Shown here: one piece after another, positions 25,862 through 34,575 of the stretch
Layout of the letters: every line of letters begins with the position of its first letter
Numbering within the stretch: the first letter of the stretch is position 1
Source: an uncultured Collinsella sp.
GTDB taxonomy: Bacteria; Actinomycetota; Coriobacteriia; Coriobacteriales; Coriobacteriaceae
Assembly: GCA_934668695.1 (NCBI GenBank)
Contig: CAKUOD010000003.1
Location: forward strand, 1 to 64,000
Direction of reading: 5' to 3'
DNA length: 64,000 nt
Translations under genes and position numbers: made by a program
The notes under the pieces: model-generated
Told to the model about the DNA's origin: nothing
Seen by the model: only the letters and a program-made list of their open reading frames with translations
Database searches by the model: none

Positions 25862-27175
25862 ATGCAGGCACAGAAGGCGGAGGGAACCCGCGACCTTATC
25901 GGCGCCGAGATGCGCGCCTGGCAAAAGATGCAGCAGATTGCGGCCGGCGTGTTCGAGCCGTTTGGCTTTAAGCCCATCGAGACGCCCGCGATCGAGCAGG
26001 TGGACGTCTTTGTCCACGGCATCGGCCAGTCGACCGACGTCGTGCGCAAGGAGATGTTCCGCGTCTTTAGCGGCGCCAACCTGGAGCGCGTCTTTGCCGA
26101 GGGCACCGACACCAAGCTCAAGCCCAAGCAGCGCCTGGCGCTTCGTCCCGAGGGCACGGCCGGTGTGGTGCGCGCCGTCGTGGAGAACAACCTGGTGCCT
26201 CAGGGCTCCACGCCGTTTAAGGCGTACTACGCCGAGGCCATGTTCCGCGGCGAGCGTCCCCAGAAGGGCCGCCTGCGCCAGTTCCACCAGGTGGGCATCG
26301 AGTGGCTCGGTGCTCCCGATCCGGCGGCAGACGCCGAGTGCATCATCATGCTCATGGAGTTCTACAAGCGCCTGGGCTTCGACCTTTCCAAGCTCCGTCT
26401 GCTCATCAACTCGATGGGTGACGCCCAGTGCCGTCCGGCTTACCGCGAGCAGGTCAAGCAGTTTATCCTCGATCACGCCGACGAGATGTGCGACGAGTGT
26501 CGCGAGCGCGCCGAACTCAACCCGCTGCGTGCCTTCGACTGCAAGAACGACCACTGCCGCGAGATCATGGCCGACGCGCCGCTGATGGGCGACAACCTGT
26601 GCGACGAGTGCCGCGAGCACTACGAGCAGGTCAAGCGCTATCTGGATGCCGCCGGTATCGAGTATGTCGAGGATCCCACCCTGGTGCGTGGTCTGGACTA
26701 CTACACCCGCACCGTCTTTGAGGTCGAGGCTCCCGGTGCCGGCGTCGGCTCCATCGGTGGCGGCGGCCGCTACGACGGCCTGGTCGAGCTCGAGGGTGGC
26801 AAGCCCACGGCGGGCGTCGGCTTTGCCGTCGGTTTTGAGCGCGCCCTGCTGGCCCTGCAGGCCTTTGGCAGCGATTTGGGTGCCGATGAGGTCCCGTGCG
26901 TCTATGTCGCCAACGCCGGCAAGGAGCTGCGCCAGAACGTCTTTGCCATTACGCAGGAGCTTCGCGCCGCAGGCATCGTGACCGAGGCCGACTATCAGGG
27001 CCGTTCGCTCAAGGCCCAGTTTAAGCAGGCCGATAAGGTGGGCGCCAAGCTCATCCTGGTCTTGGGTGGCGACGAGCTTGCCGCCGGCAAGGTCAAGGTG
27101 CGCGACATGGAGAGCCATGAAGAGGTCCTTGCCGATCTGGCCAACGTTGTCGAGGCGGTTCGCGAGCGCCTGTAG
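25862..27175 (+). CDS. hisS: Histidyl-tRNA synthetase
   Basis: A class II synthetase of about 437 residues that charges tRNA-His. Motif 2 region FRGERPQKGRLRQFHQVG, the His-specific segments LVRGLDYYTRTVFE and GGGRYDGLVE, motif 3 GVGFAVGFERALLAL, and a C-terminal anticodon-binding domain (CVYVANAGKELR to the end) are present. A four-Cys insertion (CDECRERAELNPLRAFDCK and CDECREHY) lies in the middle, consistent with the zinc-like insertion found in some HisRS. ATG at 25862 is preferred to the TTG six bases upstream because GAAAGG precedes it at good spacing. Confidence 0.95.
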   Translation: MQAQKAEGTRDLIGAEMRAWQKMQQIAAGVFEPFGFKPIETPAIEQVDVFVHGIGQSTDVVRKEMFRVFSGANLERVFAEGTDTKLKPKQRLALRPEGTAGVVRAVVENNLVPQGSTPFKAYYAEAMFRGERPQKGRLRQFHQVGIEWLGAPDPAADAECIIMLMEFYKRLGFDLSKLRLLINSMGDAQCRPAYREQVKQFILDHADEMCDECRERAELNPLRAFDCKNDHCREIMADAPLMGDNLCDECREHYEQVKRYLDAAGIEYVEDPTLVRGLDYYTRTVFEVEAPGAGVGSIGGGGRYDGLVELEGGKPTAGVGFAVGFERALLALQAFGSDLGADEVPCVYVANAGKELRQNVFAITQELRAAGIVTEADYQGRSLKAQFKQADKVGAKLILVLGGDELAAGKVKVRDMESHEEVLADLANVVEAVRERL

Positions 27176-27232
27176 CGCATCTTTTTGAGCTGCGGACCCG
27201 CTTGAGTGTCTCGTCCATTGCGAGCGATTGTT

Positions 27233-27270
27233 ACGGGGGTGTTTCGCATTTATGCGGAATGCCCCCGTTT
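27233..27270 (+). terminator. Terminator of hisS
   Basis: ACGGGGG and an inner TTCGCA/TGCGGA stem pair with CCCCCGT followed by TTG. It lies about 58 bases after the stop. Confidence 0.7.
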
Positions 27271-27432
27271 GTGTATGCCGTCCACCGAGAAATACGACCA
27301 TTTAGAGCAAAAACCCTTGCAATGCAGAAAATACTTTTGTGTGGTAAAGCGCAATCAGTGTCGAAAGTATTTCTCAAGCGCCTATAATGAATACCGCATG
27401 TTACGTGCATAGAAGGAGGAATGGGAGGAAAC

Positions 27433-30246
27433 GTGGCTGAGAACCTAAGCAACCAGTCTGTACCCGAAGCCGCGGCGCGCGTCGCTGCCGTGGTCAACCG
27501 CCTCGTTAACCGAATCGGCTCGAATGCCGAGTCCAGGGAGCGTCTCGCCGAGATCGAGATCCCCGAGGAGCTGCGCGACAATCTGGCGCTGTTCCTGCGC
27601 CTGGAGCGTCGTGTGCTTAGCGAGTATGATCCTGAGATCGCGGACCTGTTCGACAAGATCCTGTCGGCCGAGATTGTGGCCAATGCCGGCAACCCCGGTA
27701 CCCGCGCTGCCGACGAGGCCGTCGACGAGCAGGGCGTGCCCACCGCCGACGAGTCCACCGCCGTGGCATTCCGTGAGGTCGTCGATCTGATCGACAGTCT
27801 GCCGCTCGATAAACAGCAGGTTATCGTCCGCGCCTTTACGAGCTTCTTCCACCTGGCAAACCTGTCGGAGGAGAACTACCGTGTGGCGCAGCTGCGCGAG
27901 CGCGAGGCCGGTGCGTCGACCGATACCGAGGTCGATCCCGCCAACGAGCTCACCGTTGCCTATCACCAGCTGGTGAATGAGCTGGGCGTCGAGGGCGCCA
28001 ACGAGCTGCTCGGCAAGCTTGAGTTCCATCCCGTCTTTACCGCGCATCCCACCGAGGCCCGTCGCAAGGCCGTCGAGGGCAAGATTCGCCGTATCTCCAA
28101 CCTGCTGGAGGAGCGTCCGCGTCTGGGCGGCTCCGACCTGGTGGAGAACGAGCGCCATATGCTGCAGGAGATCGACGCCCTGGTGCGTACGAGCCCCATC
28201 GCGCTCAAGAAGCCCACGCCGGTCGAGGAAGCCGATACCATCATCGACATCTTCGATAACACGCTGTTCGACGTCATCCCCGTTATCTATCGTCGTTTTG
28301 ACGACTGGGTGCTGGGCGACAAGGCCGGTACCGTGCCGCCGCTGTGCCCGGCGTTCTTCCATCCCGGCAGCTGGATCGGTTCCGACCGCGACGGTAACCC
28401 CAACGTCACCGCCAAGGTGAGCCGTGAGGTCGCCGCCAAGTACTTCACCCACATGGTGCTCAAGCTCGAGGACAAGTGCCGCCGCATCGGCCGCAACCTC
28501 ACGCTCGAGGCCACCTACAGCAAGCCGTCTGCTGAGCTCATCAACCTGTGGAACCATCAGGTCGAGATGAGCACCCAGTACACGGCCCGCGCCGAGCTGA
28601 TCTCCGAGCACGAGCCGCATCGCGCCGTCATGCTCGTCATGGCCGACCGTCTGAACGCCACCGTACGCCGTATCACCGATACCATGTACCACAGCGCCGA
28701 TGAGTTCCTGGAGGACCTGCGCGTCGTCCAGCGCTCGCTGGCCGCCTGCGGTGCCGTCCGTGCTGCCTACGGCCCGGTCCAGACCATCATCTGGCAGGTC
28801 GAGTCCTTCGGCTTCCATATGGTCGAGATGGAGTTCCGTCAGCACTCCGTGGTGCATGCCCGCGCCCTCAAGGATATCCACGAGAACGGTATCCATGGCG
28901 ACCTGCAGCCCATGACGCGCGAGGTCATCGACACCTTCCGCGCTATCGGCTCCATCCAAAAGCGTTACGGCAAGAAGATGGCGCACCGCTACATCATCTC
29001 GTTCACCAAGAGTGCCCAGCATGTTGCCGACGTCTTTGAGCTTGCCCACCTGTCCTTCGCACACGAGGAGGATGTCCCCGAGCTCGACGTGATCCCGCTG
29101 TTTGAGCAGCTCGAGGACCTCGAGGGCTGCGTCGACGTGCTCGACCAGATGCTTACGCTGCCCGTGGTGCAGAAGCGCCTTGCCCAGACCAACCGCCGCA
29201 TGGAGGTCATGTTGGGCTATTCCGACTCCTCCAAGGATGCCGGTCCTACCACGGCCATGCTCGCGCTGCACTCCGCGCAGGAGCGCATTGCCAAGTGGGC
29301 CGAGAAGAACGATATCGACCTGGTGCTCATGCACGGTCGCGGCGGTGCCGTGGGCCGTGGCGGCGGTCCGGCCAACAAGGCCGTGCTGGCGCAGCCCAAG
29401 GGTTCGGTCAACTGCTTCTTTAAGCTCACCGAGCAGGGCGAGGTCATCTTTGCCCGTTACGGCAACCGCACGCTGGCTCAGCGCCATGTTGAGTCCGTTG
29501 CCGCCGCAACGCTTTTGCAGTCGGCCCCGAGCGTCGAGAAGACCAACACCGAGACCACGCAGAAGTTCTGGGATATGGCCGAGAAGCTCAACGCCGCAAG
29601 CCACGAGCGCTATCTGGACCTGCTGAACACCGAGGACTTTACACCGTGGTTCTCGACCGTGACGCCGCTGACCGAGGTCGGTCTGCTGCCGATCGGCTCG
29701 CGTCCCGCCAAGCGCGGCTTGGGTGCCAAGTCGCTCGACGACCTGCGTACCATTCCGTGGATCTTCAGCTGGAGCCAGGCGCGCATCAATCTGGCCGCTT
29801 GGTACGGCCTGGGCACCGCCTGCGAGCAGCTGGGCGACCTTGACCAGCTTAAGGCTGCCTACCAGGAGTGGCCGTTCTTCCGCACCTTTATCGACAACAT
29901 CGAGATGTCGATCGCCAAGACCGACCAGCGCATCGCCAAGATGTATCTGCACCTGGGCGATCGCCAGGATCTGTCCGAGAAGGTCTTCACCGAGATGCAG
30001 CTCACGCGTAAGTGGGTCCTTGCCATCGTCGGTGACGAGTGGCCGCTGCAGCGCCGCCGCGTGCTCGGCTGTGCCGTTCGCGTGCGTAACCCCTACGTCG
30101 ACGCCCTGTCCATCGCCCAGGTCCGCGCCCTTCGCGAGGTGCGTATGAACCAGGACGAGATGGCCGAGGAGAAGAAGGCCGAGTACATGAGCCTGATTCT
30201 TTCGACTGTGACCGGCGTCTCGGCTGGTCTGCAAAACACGGGGTAA
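27433..30246 (+). CDS. ppc: Phosphoenolpyruvate carboxylase
   Basis: About 937 residues. It carboxylates PEP with bicarbonate to give oxaloacetate, replenishing the four-carbon pool for reductive fermentation. The hallmark motifs are present: FHPVFTAHPTEARRK (catalytic His), GSWIGSDRDGNPNVT, MLGYSDSSKDAG, LMHGRGGAVGRGGGP and the conserved C-terminal QNTG. The start is ambiguous. ATG at 27421 has AAGGAGG only about one base away, too close. GTG at 27433 (VAENLSNQ) has GGAGG four bases upstream and is preferred. A TATAAT at 27383-27388 is a likely -10 box. Confidence 0.95.
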   Translation: MAENLSNQSVPEAAARVAAVVNRLVNRIGSNAESRERLAEIEIPEELRDNLALFLRLERRVLSEYDPEIADLFDKILSAEIVANAGNPGTRAADEAVDEQGVPTADESTAVAFREVVDLIDSLPLDKQQVIVRAFTSFFHLANLSEENYRVAQLREREAGASTDTEVDPANELTVAYHQLVNELGVEGANELLGKLEFHPVFTAHPTEARRKAVEGKIRRISNLLEERPRLGGSDLVENERHMLQEIDALVRTSPIALKKPTPVEEADTIIDIFDNTLFDVIPVIYRRFDDWVLGDKAGTVPPLCPAFFHPGSWIGSDRDGNPNVTAKVSREVAAKYFTHMVLKLEDKCRRIGRNLTLEATYSKPSAELINLWNHQVEMSTQYTARAELISEHEPHRAVMLVMADRLNATVRRITDTMYHSADEFLEDLRVVQRSLAACGAVRAAYGPVQTIIWQVESFGFHMVEMEFRQHSVVHARALKDIHENGIHGDLQPMTREVIDTFRAIGSIQKRYGKKMAHRYIISFTKSAQHVADVFELAHLSFAHEEDVPELDVIPLFEQLEDLEGCVDVLDQMLTLPVVQKRLAQTNRRMEVMLGYSDSSKDAGPTTAMLALHSAQERIAKWAEKNDIDLVLMHGRGGAVGRGGGPANKAVLAQPKGSVNCFFKLTEQGEVIFARYGNRTLAQRHVESVAAATLLQSAPSVEKTNTETTQKFWDMAEKLNAASHERYLDLLNTEDFTPWFSTVTPLTEVGLLPIGSRPAKRGLGAKSLDDLRTIPWIFSWSQARINLAAWYGLGTACEQLGDLDQLKAAYQEWPFFRTFIDNIEMSIAKTDQRIAKMYLHLGDRQDLSEKVFTEMQLTRKWVLAIVGDEWPLQRRRVLGCAVRVRNPYVDALSIAQVRALREVRMNQDEMAEEKKAEYMSLILSTVTGVSAGLQNTG

Positions 30247-30269
30247 TAGATAGCCCTGTGGCTCTCGCC

Positions 30270-30396
30270 GGGCCCCGATGGGTTTCCCTCTGAGCGCGTC
30301 CTCGCACTTGAAGCCCCCTTATCCTGCTCCTTCGGAGCTGCGGATAAGGGGGCTTCGTGCTGCGGAATGCGCTCAGAGGGAAACCCATCGGGGCCC
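30270..30396. repeat. Composite palindrome with conserved internal loop, copy A
   Basis: Perfect 28-base outer arms (30270-30297, 30369-30396) surround a fixed 12 + 12 base internal region (30298-30309, 30357-30368) and a perfect 15-base inner stem (30310-30324, 30342-30356) with a small apical hairpin. Copy B at 32794-32918 has the same internal sequences but unrelated stems. It begins 24 bases after the ppc stop and has no T-tail. Confidence 0.85.
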
Positions 30397-30689
30397 TTCG
30401 TCTTCGGTCTTCTGCGGATTACGGGCTGAGAGAAGAATGGCGCGCTTCGCGCGTTTTGGATGGGGTCTGTCCCGGCGGCGCGTGCGGCGCTTTCGCGCCT
30501 AGCGCCTTATCGGTCGGGATTGAGATGCTTTTGGCGCTTCACGCATTTCGACTGCGGCGGCCGCGACCCTTTGGGATCGCGGCCATTTTTTGTACCGCTT
30601 AAATGTGAACGTTCTGTTAATGGGGTGGTGGGTGGTTGGTTGTTATCGGTGAGCGGCGTATCCTTCCTACGGTTTATCTAGTGTGTTAG
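30397..30689. other. Non-coding gap between palindrome A and larA
   Basis: About 290 bases with no credible gene. It holds a strong terminator-like hairpin (30559-30591), then an A/T-richer stretch with the larA start region. A sequence GTGAACGTTCTG at 30605-30616 resembles the uronate operator but has only one good half. Confidence 0.5.
30559..30591 (+). terminator. Terminator upstream of larA
   Basis: GGCCGCGACCC, short loop, GGATCGCGGCC (one mismatch compatible with G-U) followed by ATTTTTT. It insulates larA from upstream transcription. Confidence 0.75.
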
Positions 30690-31991
30690 ATGAAAGGAAG
30701 AGGGCGCTCGTCATTGTTTGAATGTGAATTGCCGTTTGACCACAAGAAGCTGCATCTGGAGCTTGAGGACAAGAACTTCGCAGGTGTGATGGAGGGTCAT
30801 CAAAACGAGTTTGAGACTACTAAAACGCAGCAAGAGCTGGTAGAAGAGTCGCTGGCTAATCCTTATGGCTCGCCTTCGCTCGAGGAGCTTTGTGCTGGCA
30901 AGAAGGATATCGTCATCATTAGCTCCGACCATACGCGTCCCGTTCCCTCGCGTGTGACGATGCCTATTCTGCTGCATCACATTCATACTGCTGCGCCCGA
31001 GGCTCGCGTTCGTATTCTGGTTGCTACGGGTATGCACCGTCCGTCGACGCACGAGGAGCTCGTCAATAAGTATGGCGAGGAGATCGTTGCTAACGAGGAA
31101 ATCGTTATGCACGTCGCGACTGACGACAGCATGATGAAGAAGATCGGTACCCTGCCTTCTGGTGGCGAGTGCATCATCAACAAGATCGCTGCCGATTGCG
31201 ATCTGCTGCTTGCCGAGGGCTTTATTGAGCCGCACTTCTTTGCTGGTTTCTCTGGTAGCCGCAAGTCCGTCCTGCCTGGCATCGCCAGCTACAAGACCAT
31301 CATGTACAACCACAACGGTCAGTTTGTGAACGATTCTCACTCGCGTGCCGGCAACCTGTGCCACAACCACGTGAGCGAGGACATGTTTGCCGCCGCTGAG
31401 ATGGCTCACCTTGCCTTTGTGCTCAACGTTGTGCTCAACGGCAAGCATGAGGTCATCGGCTCCTTTGCCGGCGACATCCACAAGGCGCACGAGGCTGGCT
31501 GCGAGTTCGTGAAGAGCCTTGCCGGCGTTGAGCCTGTCGAGTGCGAGATCGCCATCACCACCAATGGCGGCTACCCGCTCGACCAGAACATCTACCAGGC
31601 CGTTAAGGGCATGTGCGCTGCCGAGGCCACACTTCCCGAGGGCGGCGTGATCATCGACGTTGCCGGTTGTGCCGACGGCCACGGTGGCGAGGGCTTCTAC
31701 CACAACATCGCCGATAACGATCCGGCTGAGTTCGAGCGCGCCTGCATCGACCGTCCCAAGGACGAGACCCTGCCTGACCAGTGGACGAGCCAGATCTTCG
31801 CCCGCATCCTGGCACATCACCCCGTGATCATGGTTACCGACCTGTGCGATCACCAGATGATCAAGGACATGCACATGACCCCGGTCAACACCCTCGAGGA
31901 GGCGCTCAAGCTCGCCTTCGAGATGAAGGGTGCCGACGCCAAGGTCGCCGTCATCCCCGATGGTCTGGGTGTTGTCGTCGCGCAGCACTAG
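30690..31991 (+). CDS. larA: Nickel-dependent lactate racemase LarA
   Basis: A 433-residue enzyme interconverting D- and L-lactate with the nickel-pincer nucleotide cofactor. It matches the LarA family over its length: IVIISSDHTRPVPSRV, ILVATGMHRPSTHEELVNKY, EGFIEPHFFAGFSGSRKS (with the Lys that carries the cofactor), the nickel-ligand His in YNHNGQF, and NGGYPLDQNIYQAVKG. ATG at 30690 is given; TTG at 30711 is an alternative that would trim seven residues. The aquaglyceroporin at 32041 follows in the same direction. The maturation genes larB and larC are convergent at 33636-35358, and larE is not in the window. Confidence 0.94.
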   Translation: MKGRGRSSLFECELPFDHKKLHLELEDKNFAGVMEGHQNEFETTKTQQELVEESLANPYGSPSLEELCAGKKDIVIISSDHTRPVPSRVTMPILLHHIHTAAPEARVRILVATGMHRPSTHEELVNKYGEEIVANEEIVMHVATDDSMMKKIGTLPSGGECIINKIAADCDLLLAEGFIEPHFFAGFSGSRKSVLPGIASYKTIMYNHNGQFVNDSHSRAGNLCHNHVSEDMFAAAEMAHLAFVLNVVLNGKHEVIGSFAGDIHKAHEAGCEFVKSLAGVEPVECEIAITTNGGYPLDQNIYQAVKGMCAAEATLPEGGVIIDVAGCADGHGGEGFYHNIADNDPAEFERACIDRPKDETLPDQWTSQIFARILAHHPVIMVTDLCDHQMIKDMHMTPVNTLEEALKLAFEMKGADAKVAVIPDGLGVVVAQH

Positions 31992-32040
31992 CGCGCGACT
32001 CAAACGAATCGTTTATAACCGACAAGAAAGATAAGGTTTT

Positions 32041-32772
32041 ATGCTTACCAAACTCCTGTGCGAATTCGGCGCGACGGCCCTCATGATTGTCTTTGGCGTG
32101 GGCGTGCACTGCGATACCGTGCTCAAGGGCACCAAGTATCAGGGCTCCGGCCATATGTTTGCCATCACCACCTGGTCTTTTGGCATTTCGGTCTGCCTGT
32201 TTGTCTTTGGCGGCGCCGTGTGCATGAACCCGGCCATGGTGCTTGCCCAGTGCATCGTCGGCCTGGTGCCGTGGGGCAACTGCATTCCCTTCATGCTCGC
32301 TGATATGCTCGGCGGTTTTGTGGGTGCCGTAATCGCCTGGTTTATGTATGCCGATGAGTTCAAGGCTTCCGAGGGCGTCGTCGACCCCATTGCCCAGCGC
32401 AACATCTTCTCGACCAACCCCACCACCGAGGGCACGAACTATGCCCGTAACTTCTTCTGTGAGGCTATCTGCACCTTCGTGTTTATCAGCGCTATCCTTG
32501 CTGCCGCTAGTCGTGCTGGCGAAGACGTCCTGATGCTCGCCATCTGCGTTGGCCTGATCGTTTGGGCCGTTGGTATGGGCATGGGCGGCATCACCGGCTT
32601 CGCCATGAACCAGGCTCGTGACCTTGGTCCTCGTCTTGCTTACCAGGTGCTGCCGATTAAGAACAAGGCTGACAACAACTGGAAGTACGGCCTGCTTGTT
32701 CCTGGTATCGCTCCGTTTGTCGGTGCTATTGTGGCCGCGCTGTTTGTGCATGGTTTCTTGGGCATGTTCTAG
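32041..32772 (+). CDS. larD: LarD-like lactate aquaglyceroporin (MIP family)
   Basis: A 243-residue channel with six membrane helices and two half-helices. The first pore motif is a normal NPA (CMNPAMVLAQ). The second reads NQA (FAMNQARDLGPRL), with Gln replacing Pro. The segment GHMFAITTWSFGISVCLFVFG and the C-terminal GLLVPGIAPFVGAIVAA fit the lactate-facilitating LarD branch of aquaglyceroporins. It lies 49 bases after larA, so the pair would racemise and pass lactic acid across the membrane. Assignment to LarD rests on sequence style and neighbourhood. Confidence 0.85.
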   Translation: MLTKLLCEFGATALMIVFGVGVHCDTVLKGTKYQGSGHMFAITTWSFGISVCLFVFGGAVCMNPAMVLAQCIVGLVPWGNCIPFMLADMLGGFVGAVIAWFMYADEFKASEGVVDPIAQRNIFSTNPTTEGTNYARNFFCEAICTFVFISAILAAASRAGEDVLMLAICVGLIVWAVGMGMGGITGFAMNQARDLGPRLAYQVLPIKNKADNNWKYGLLVPGIAPFVGAIVAALFVHGFLGMF

Positions 32773-32793
32773 TCCAGGGCTACATAGTTGTCC

Positions 32794-32918
32794 GCTGCCC
32801 GCATGGGGTAACTTCCCAGCGCGTCCTCGGACATGAAAGAACCCCCGCTGCGCACTTCGTGCGGCGGGGGTTCTTTCGTCCTGCGGAATGCGCTGGGAAG
32901 TTACCCCATGCGGGCAGC
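32794..32918. repeat. Composite palindrome with conserved internal loop, copy B
   Basis: Perfect 29-base outer arms (32794-32822, 32890-32918), internal regions 32823-32834 and 32878-32889, and a perfect 14-base inner stem (32835-32848, 32864-32877) with a GCGCAC/GTGCG tip. The internal regions are those of copy A except three positions, two of which form a compensatory C-G to G-C change. Confidence 0.85.
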
Positions 32919-33093
32919 TGCGGAGTCTTTGCTGCGCTCGAGTAGGCAACCCAACATATATATCTGAATTTGGATGTGATGGGCACTTTGTTGCTAGGCG
33001 CCTTGGGATGCGAGCTGCACTTTGGGATGCATGGCGCCTTGGGTTGGGGCGGGGCTTTGGGATGGAGTTTTTACTTTGGGGTGGAGTGGTTGC
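32919..33093. other. Non-coding gap between convergent larD and tetR
   Basis: G/T-rich sequence with repeated words of the type CTTTGGGATG and GCGCCTTGGG. No gene, RNA or clear terminator is recognised. Confidence 0.4.
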
Positions 33094-33633
33094 TTAGTTG
33101 AAGAGGGGTTGTATGGCTGATAGGTAGTCTTTGGCTACGTCGGCTTTGTTTGCTTGAAAGTTGTGCCAGGCCCACCATTGGACTGTTCCTACGAAGCTTG
33201 AGGCTATGTGGTGTAGTAGGAAGCTTCGGTCCATGGTGGCGGCGGGGCCGTTTGGGTCGGTAGGAACGGTTTCGGCTGCTCGGGCCATGATGGTCTTGCG
33301 GAGGCTGTCGGCGAAGACGCGTGAGCCGGCGCCTGCTACCAGGGCTCGTACGCCTTGGCGACGTTCCCAGAGGTTGTTGAGGATGTGCTCGACTTGCACG
33401 AGCGGGTCGTCGAGGGGCGCGCCATCGTCGTCGAGGGCGTGGGCGCAGATGTCGCTCACGAGCTCGGCGAGTAGGTCGTCTTTGCTCTTGAAGAGGCCGT
33501 AGAACGTCGCGCGGCCCACTTGGGCACGCGCGATGATGTCGCCGACGGTGATCTTGCCGTAGTCTTCCTCGCGCAGGAGCTCGGAAAACGCTGTGACAAT
33601 AGCCGCGCGGCTTTTGGTTTTGCGGGCATCCAT
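33094..33633 (-). CDS. TetR-family transcriptional regulator
   Basis: A 179-residue regulator. The N-terminal helix-turn-helix is clear: KSRAAIVTAFSELLREEDYG and ITVGDIIARAQVGRATFYGL. The C-terminal ~120 residues are a helical ligand domain with no assigned ligand. ATG at 33633 starts two bases after the larC stop, so it is translated from the larB-larC transcript. A longer in-frame extension back into larC is a GC-rich read-through and is rejected. Its position suggests control of lactate racemase genes, which is inferred. Confidence 0.87.
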   Translation of the reverse strand: MDARKTKSRAAIVTAFSELLREEDYGKITVGDIIARAQVGRATFYGLFKSKDDLLAELVSDICAHALDDDGAPLDDPLVQVEHILNNLWERRQGVRALVAGAGSRVFADSLRKTIMARAAETVPTDPNGPAATMDRSFLLHHIASSFVGTVQWWAWHNFQANKADVAKDYLSAIQPLFN

Positions 33634-33635
33634 GG

Positions 33636-34565
33636 TTATGCATCCACATGGACGAGCAGGCAGCGAAGCGTGCCGGAGCAGCCCTCGTAGGGGCGCTTGC
33701 CCGCGCCGTAACCGACGGCTTCGATGCGATAGCGTACCGGCAGGTGTTCGGACGTGTGCAGGGCGGCGACGATGGCGGCACCCGTGGGCGTCACGAGTTC
33801 GCCGGCGACCGGTGCGGGCGTGAGGGCGATATTGCCTGCCTGGCACAGGTTGACGACAGCGGGCACCGGGATGGGCATAAGGCCGTGGGCACAGCGGATG
33901 GTGCCGCGGCCCTCGGAGAGCGACTCGACCACAATATCCTCGATGCCCAGGTCATCGAGGCAGACGGCGACCGAGCAGACGTCGACGATGGAGTCGACGG
34001 CGCCTACCTCGTGGAACATGACGGTCTCGGGCGTTTTGCCGTGCGCCTTGGCCTCGGCGGCGGCGAGCGCAGTAAAGATAGCGAGCGCGCGACGCTTGGC
34101 GCCATCGCTCAGCTGCGAGCCGTCGATGATCTCGGTGACGTCTGCCAGGGAGCGGTGATGATGGGCGTGGCGGTGACCGTCGTGGTCATGGGCATGTTCA
34201 TGCGTGTGCTCGTGGCAGTGGACATGCTCGTCCTCGTGATGATGCTCGTGCTCGCCATGGTCGTGATGGTGGTGATGAGCGTGCTCGTGCGCGTGCTCGG
34301 CGGTCGCGTCATTGCCGTAGAGCCAGGCCATGTCGTGGTCGTGATTCTCCAGCTCGGCCGCAAGCTGAACGTCGAAGTCACAGGCGTCGATGCCGTGCTT
34401 GTTTACGCGCGTCACGGCAACCTCAAAGCCGTCGACCGGAAGCGTGGCGAGCTGCTCGCGCAGGTGCTCCTCGCTGGCGCCCAGATCGAGTAGCGCTGCG
34501 ACGGTCATGTCGCCGCTGATGCCCGAGGTGCCGTCGATGATAAGCGTGTGCTGATGGTTGGACAT
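33636..34565 (-). CDS. larC: LarC1-type nickel insertion protein, lacking LarC2
   Basis: A 309-residue protein of the LarC family, which inserts nickel into the pincer cofactor of LarA. It begins HTLIIDGTSGISGDMTVAAL and contains a dense His-rich metal-binding loop at about residues 82-137 (HEHAHHHHHDHGEHEHHH and more), then MFHEVGAVDSIVDVCSVAVC and MPIPVPAVVNLC. It ends at GYGAGKRPYEGCSGTLR..., the point where LarC1 normally joins the CTP-binding LarC2 half. No LarC2 sequence is seen in any frame, because tetR starts two bases after the stop. The gene is ten bases downstream of larB on the minus strand. Confidence 0.88.
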   Translation of the reverse strand: MSNHQHTLIIDGTSGISGDMTVAALLDLGASEEHLREQLATLPVDGFEVAVTRVNKHGIDACDFDVQLAAELENHDHDMAWLYGNDATAEHAHEHAHHHHHDHGEHEHHHEDEHVHCHEHTHEHAHDHDGHRHAHHHRSLADVTEIIDGSQLSDGAKRRALAIFTALAAAEAKAHGKTPETVMFHEVGAVDSIVDVCSVAVCLDDLGIEDIVVESLSEGRGTIRCAHGLMPIPVPAVVNLCQAGNIALTPAPVAGELVTPTGAAIVAALHTSEHLPVRYRIEAVGYGAGKRPYEGCSGTLRCLLVHVDA

Positions 34566-34575
34566 GAAATGCTCC

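Noticed and set aside
27445..30234. 929-codon open frame antisense to ppc
   Set aside because: It mirrors the codon positions of ppc and its translation is rich in low-complexity Val/Leu/Gly/His typical of the complement of GC-rich genes. ppc is certain.
30605..30616. Uronate operator before larA (GTGAACGTTCTG)
   Set aside because: Only one half fits, it is single, and it has no promoter geometry like the paired sites. Probably chance.
33636..33640. Programmed frameshift joining LarC1 to LarC2
   Set aside because: The sequence after the stop encodes tetR in a good frame with its own start, and no LarC2 homology is seen in the other frames.
33634..33846. Longer N-terminus of the TetR protein reaching into larC
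   Set aside because: The extension is Arg/Pro/His-rich out-of-frame translation of larC; the helix-turn-helix begins just after ATG 33633.
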